In this document: positions 59,701 through 64,000 of the stretch, in pieces
How positions within the stretch are numbered: position 1 is the stretch's first letter
Layout of the letters: every line of letters begins with the position of its first letter
DNA from: Morella rubra
Taxonomy: Eukaryota; Streptophyta; Magnoliopsida; Fagales; Myricaceae
Reading direction: 5' to 3'
NCBI GenBank assembly: GCA_003952965.2
Contig: CM025856.1
Location: forward strand, 1,599,310 to 1,663,309
Length of the DNA stretch: 64,000 nt
Notes under the pieces: generated by a model
What the model saw: only the letters and a program-made list of their open reading frames with translations
Database searches by the model: none
Told to the model about the DNA's origin: nothing
Translations under genes and position numbers: made by a program

Positions 59701-60753
59701 TCTAAGAACGTCAAAATGGTTTACTTGCAGATGAAGGTGTTTCAATATCTAAATCTATATCAGGTGCTATTTCAACTTCAACAAAACCCTAATACTGCAT
59801 CTAAACACTTAAATTCCTATGAAAAAAGTTTCATTTTTTCTCATGGATAAGAAGGAATAACAAGCAACAGTGTGAAAACTTCATGCTTTGTCTGAGTTTC
59901 ATAGACTTGCAATGACCCAGGACAAAGAAAACAACAGCAAATACAACAACAACAACAGCAAAATCAAGTTTTCTAAGGAAGAAACATAGGGAGTGATTGA
60001 GATTTCAGAAGATGGAATGACATAAAAATGTTTAGAAGTTGGAAAATAGGAAATGATTGGAAAAATGCCCACACTTCAAGCCCAACGTTGGAGATCCAGA
60101 TTGAATCAAAGCTGAGGTACATTGAACTTAGATTCAAATCTTATTACTAGAACGTTTATTTAGAGCGTGCCTGAATACCCCAAAATAAAGGGAAAGGCTG
60201 TTTACCCCAAAATAAAAGGAAACCCACAATTAAATGCCAATCCGTCCAGTGGAAAGCAAGGCTCTTTGTGAGATGATTCCATAGAAGAACCTTAAATTTC
60301 ATCTTGCAGAGTTTTTTTCTCATGAAAATAGAAGGATCCGATACAAATTTTAACCAAAAACTCTTCAAAGGTAATGCCAAACTACCCACAAAACTCCAAC
60401 TGCCTCACATTCAAGTGCATTCTGATTCTATTAACCTCTCCTAATCTATAATTGCAGCTAAAATATTAAAAATTCAAGCATGCTACATTATGAGTATGGC
60501 AGTAATTTCTGAATATAGATGCAATAAGCCAACGCTAAAAAATCCAACTCTTCTCATTCCGGTAAGCATTTTCCATTGTATGCAAGAATTCAATACCCTG
60601 CTTGATTGGTCTACGGTATTTAGAGAATGGAAAGAAAGAAAGAAAGAAAGAAGATGTACCTTGAAGGTTTTGCTCCAGCCATTTTGATTGCTTGGTCCTG
60701 ATGTGGCTTGCCCACCACCATGAATAAGCGTTGCTTGCAGCTCTTTGTAACAT
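56719..60753 (-). CDS. NET2: NET2-type actin-binding protein (NAB/KIP1 domain)
   Basis: Two coding exons on the complement, 60660-60753 and 56719-59645, sum to 3021 nt, giving 1006 aa. The small first exon encodes MLQRAASNAYSWWWASHIRT and ends CAA-G; the second resumes D-MEEKV. Together they rebuild the ~90-residue NAB domain (SWWWASHI, KWLEQNLQDMEEKV, FAKRAEMYYKKRPELI, VEESYRGYRALAERYDH). A long coiled coil follows (about 140-400), then an acidic spacer, more coiled coil, and the NET2-typical tail RSFIFGVKPKKQKPSIF plus SCMSPAMNRKYQGLRPG. NET proteins bind actin filaments at membranes; NET2 members act at the pollen-tube plasma membrane (family knowledge). The ATG at 59643 in exon 2 would cut away the start of the NAB domain, so it is not the true start. 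An in-frame 45-nt duplication lies in the spacer (listed separately). Which NET2 member (A-D) cannot be told from the sequence alone. Confidence 0.95.
58212..58312 (-). repeat. NET2: In-frame 45-nt tandem repeat within NET2
   Basis: Two nearly identical units encode AAETNWLNELEG and PAETNWLNELEG with a 15-residue period, followed by a diverged third start (QEYPLNG). They lie at about residues 475-507, in the acidic spacer between coiled coils. A recent internal slippage or unequal-exchange duplication is likely. Confidence 0.85.
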
Positions 60754-61480
60754 ATTTATTATAGATTTTTTTCGTTTCCTGGATCTTTTGGACACAGGCT
60801 CTCTCTTTAAACCAAAAGGGTGCAAATATCTTCCACTCCACCCCTATCTCACTCTTTGTATCTCTGTCTCTCTCCCTATACCATGAGAGAAGACATGGAA
60901 GTCATTAGAGTAGCTTTTGGATGAATAAAATGAAATGTACAAGATGGTCAAAGACCCAAAAACAAAGAAGCACACATTTTGAGAAAGAACGTGTGAGAAC
61001 GAGGGATATGCTAAACCTTTCTATGTTTCAAGTTATGAGATCATGGAGGGGAGCAAACTTCGCCTGGGATATTGTTTGAAACTTTCTTCTCCAAAAACTA
61101 TTGAACAAAAGGCCCATAGGCCATCCAATGAGTTACTCCAACGTGCCGTGGCCTCGAGTTGCCGGGTTGGCTCTCTGACAGAACAGAGGACACATCTCCT
61201 TTATTTTTGCTTTGAGCCAAACTTTATTCTTTTTATTGTATGTCCGTGCAAAAGTTGAAGAAGTAAGCCTATCAGATCACCGACCCCAGATCTCGAAGCG
61301 CCTTTCCTCCCGAGCATCTAATTTTGATAAATGATGGTGCCCATGGATCCGAAATAAACCAGGAACAGCTAATTCAGTCCGTTTGGTAACTTTGAGTTTG
61401 GGCGGTAGTTAGATGCATAGCGTCGTTCTTTGGTCCAAGTGAGCAGCCACGTATGTATTAAATGTTATAACATCTGTATT
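60754..61480. other. NET2 leader/promoter and intergenic DNA
   Basis: On the minus strand this is the upstream side of NET2, with a GA-rich stretch (about 60852-60895). No gene is supported. Confidence 0.4.
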
Positions 61481-61740
61481 ATTTGATAATTAATACAGAT
61501 AAAATGTTATAAGTTCATATAATATATTTTTTTGATCTGCATAATCTAATAATTAATACAGATAATATTGAATATCATAAATTCATATGATCACAATTCA
61601 ATAATTAATACAGATAACATTAAATGTTATAAAGTTCAGATAATATATATTTTCTGATCTACATAATTTAATAATTGATACAGATAATATTAAATATCGT
61701 AAGTTAACATAATATATCTTTTAGAATTGGACATCAAATA
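61481..61740. repeat. AT-rich tandem repeat array
   Basis: Four diverged units share the core AATAATTAATACAGATAA followed by an ATATTRAATATYRTAAGTT-like stretch; cores start near 61484, 61546, 61600 and 61669. Spacing is uneven (about 54-69 bases). It is non-coding. Confidence 0.7.
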
Positions 61741-64000
61741 GTAATAGTAAATTAAAAAAAAAACATGATCTCTAGTTGTTACCCATCAAATCACTGGATG
61801 ACACCCCTATATTATTATAGTTCAATTTCAGGCACCTATAAACGTATACGTTATTACCTTTAACAGATTATAATTAGTTTACCAAGTTGTCCGAATTTGT
61901 TTTATTGTTTTACACGAGACAAAAGCTAAGACCGCAAACCCAAAGTTATTTATCTCAAAAATCATGGTCACAATTTAACGATCTTTATCTTAGAAAATGT
62001 CTTACGAAATAGGAGATTTTATAGCCTTTTGTCGTGTTTTGCAGGAACGACCTCTCGAACGTTGTTTGGGCCAATCTTACAATCTCGTAATGAAATAACA
62101 AAAAAAAAAAGACACAACTTTTATTATTTAATTAAATATTTGTCTTAAAAATTATTTCAACTCATTTTACAGTATTTTTGTATAAATTTTATCTAAATTG
62201 AATTTATACGAAGGACTTAACCATTACTTTAAATTTATTTATTTGACCAACCAAAGTAACATATTATTTGCCAAACTAAAATTATTATCATCATTATTAA
62301 TTAATTATCTTCTTCATTTTTTCACAAATATTTTAATCTATGATTCTTTTATTTTTTAACTAACTTTTTCATTTTCTCTCTTTACCTTTCTATTAATTCT
62401 TAAAATTTTAAACTTAAAATTTTAAGCACTGAGTTTTTAATTATTATCTTTTTTAAACTAAATTACGATATTTTCATGTAATCTATTATTTTCGCAGCCG
62501 ATTGTTCGACTGGAGTTTTGTCTCGACACAAATTCTGTTTTATATACAACATTATTTTTTTGCTTTTATTTTTTATCTCAACAAATTTTACCTTCACACA
62601 ACAAATTACCCAGATGGGCTTTCTTCTCGTCAACATCTTCTTTATTAGTATTTCTATTTCTAGATGATTTATTAAGATTTACTTAAGCTGTACGATTTTA
62701 TTTTATTAATTTCTGGTTCCACCGCTGCCAACACTGACACAGAAGTTACGGCCATTTTTTTTTTCTAATGCACTGCTGTACGATTTTTTTTTTAAATGTT
62801 TAAACCTACAAAAAAAAATAATCCGGCCCCGCAGAACTTCCAGCTTACTAGGAGGAAAAACTTCTACTAATACTCTTGGCAAAACCTTCTCTAATATAAA
62901 CTTTAGGTCTCATGACTGCTCCATTAGGAACATATCGTTAGTTGGGGGCGCACAGAGGAATACAAGCACCGGAAATGAGAAAGCTTTCACAGTTTCACGT
63001 AAATGCAATTTAGTAGTAATTTAATTTATCTAAATAGCTTGATGATTAGGGTACACCTGAAATTGTGTGTGCGCTATTTCATATTCTATTTCTCTCAAAA
63101 CCATACTGGTGACTTAAATAGCGGACCGTGAGTAGTAGGCTGTCGTGCTAATCTTCTCGGCATTAAACTGTACATTAGGGGTTTAGTACAATAATCTTCT
63201 TCGTATGAAAAAAATAATAATAATTTTGTAATTGAAATGGTACTGCATAGAGATTGGAGGCAGCATTACTAAACTAAAGTTAAACCAAATCCTCAATTAG
63301 AGAATGGAAAACTTTGCCAGCAAATCTTATTAGTTTATGTGATTGACTTTTTTTTTCTCACATTAAAAATAATGGGACAGAAAATGTTGTCAATCAAGTG
63401 GGTTCTACTTGAAAAAAAGAAAAAGAAAAAAAAGGCGTATGTGAATGAAGCAACTCTGACATGCCACCCAGATTTCTTAGAATTCAACCAGATAGAAGCC
63501 AAGAAGATATTGGAATCTTCTAAATCATTGAGGTATCAGCTGTACCAAAAACAGAGACTTCAAAAAAGAGAACCATTGAAACACGTTATATATAATTTGT
63601 AAAGAACCAGCACTGTGCAAATTACAGTGCAATCATCAACTTGCTACCTATGACAGTCTTCGACAGCATCTTGTGTGCCTCCAAGGATGCCTGTGTGAGA
63701 GCGTGCACGCGTGAGAGAGAGAGAGGGGGGGCCGTACATGACAGAGCCCGGAGGGATTGGGGGGACCAAGCCCTGGCCATAAAGCAATCTACCACCAAGA
63801 CAAGGAAAAGCACACAGAGAAGCTATTATGGCTTGTTTTTTGGTGGCCTGAAAAGAACCTTTTAAGCGATCAAATCACATTCAGAGTTACAAAAACAACA
63901 GAGCAATGTGGCCAATTGCGGGCAATGAAATGCATCACAGTGCAAAGTTTACGCACTTCTAACACTGCAGTTATCAAAACCACTCAATGACCAATTATTG
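61741..64000. other. AT-rich intergenic DNA to the window end
   Basis: No gene is supported. Contents: poly(A/T) tracts, a GA microsatellite with a run of G (63713-63730), and a GC-richer end from about 63640. The 60-90 aa frames in the last kilobase have no recognisable motif. The final stretch could be the edge of a gene lying outside the window, but nothing shows it. Confidence 0.45.

Overview
This window is nuclear DNA of a flowering plant, most likely a eudicot. Genes are split by canonical GT-AG introns, intergenic DNA is AT-rich and full of small MITE-like elements, and every recognisable protein belongs to a plant family. I cannot name the species. There are no operons, CRISPR arrays, prokaryotic signals or clear viral genes.

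Layout, left to right. (1) 1316-5605 (-): an AINTEGUMENTA-LIKE transcription factor of the AIL6/AIL7 (PLT3/PLT7) type, nine coding exons including a 9-nt microexon. (2) 5606-11013: intergenic, with a ~394-bp tandem duplication carrying tRNA-like A and B boxes (SINE-like) and a small MITE. (3) 11014-23077 and 23604-35311: two nearly identical ~12-kb copies of one segment, separated only by a run of N (23078-23603). Each holds a tRNA-Ala(CGC) gene and a PUB50-type U-box gene (USP-like domain, coiled coil, degenerate kinase domain, U-box). Copy 1 has a 354-bp hAT-type MITE with an 8-bp target-site duplication, and a one-base deletion that breaks the kinase frame. Copy 2 has an intact 811-aa gene. 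Copy 1 also ends with an orphan last exon of the next gene. The gap-bounded layout suggests two unmerged haplotype contigs rather than a true tandem duplication. (4) 35019-41028 (-): a NAT11/NAT12-type nucleobase-ascorbate transporter, ten exons, 737 aa. (5) 45854-46159 (-): a short GC-rich reading frame interrupted by one in-frame TAG, function unknown. (6) 47199-50557 (+): an SGT1/ecdysoneless (ECD) homologue, five exons, 650 aa. (7) 52361-55309 (+): nicotinamidase NIC1, five exons, 245 aa. (8) 56719-60753 (-): a NET2-type actin-binding protein (NAB/KIP1 domain), two exons, 1006 aa. (9) 60754-64000: AT-rich intergenic DNA with a short tandem repeat.

These genes do not form one pathway; what links them is order. 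From memory, Arabidopsis has AIL7-PUB50-ECD as neighbours (At5g65510/500/490), AIL6-NET2D as neighbours (At5g10510/500) and NIC1-NET2C as neighbours (At2g22570/560). This window holds all of these families in one run, as expected of an ancestral block later duplicated and thinned in Arabidopsis. Exon boundaries were worked out by hand from splice sites and frame. Each intact gene model sums to a multiple of three, but untranslated regions and promoters could not be placed with confidence.
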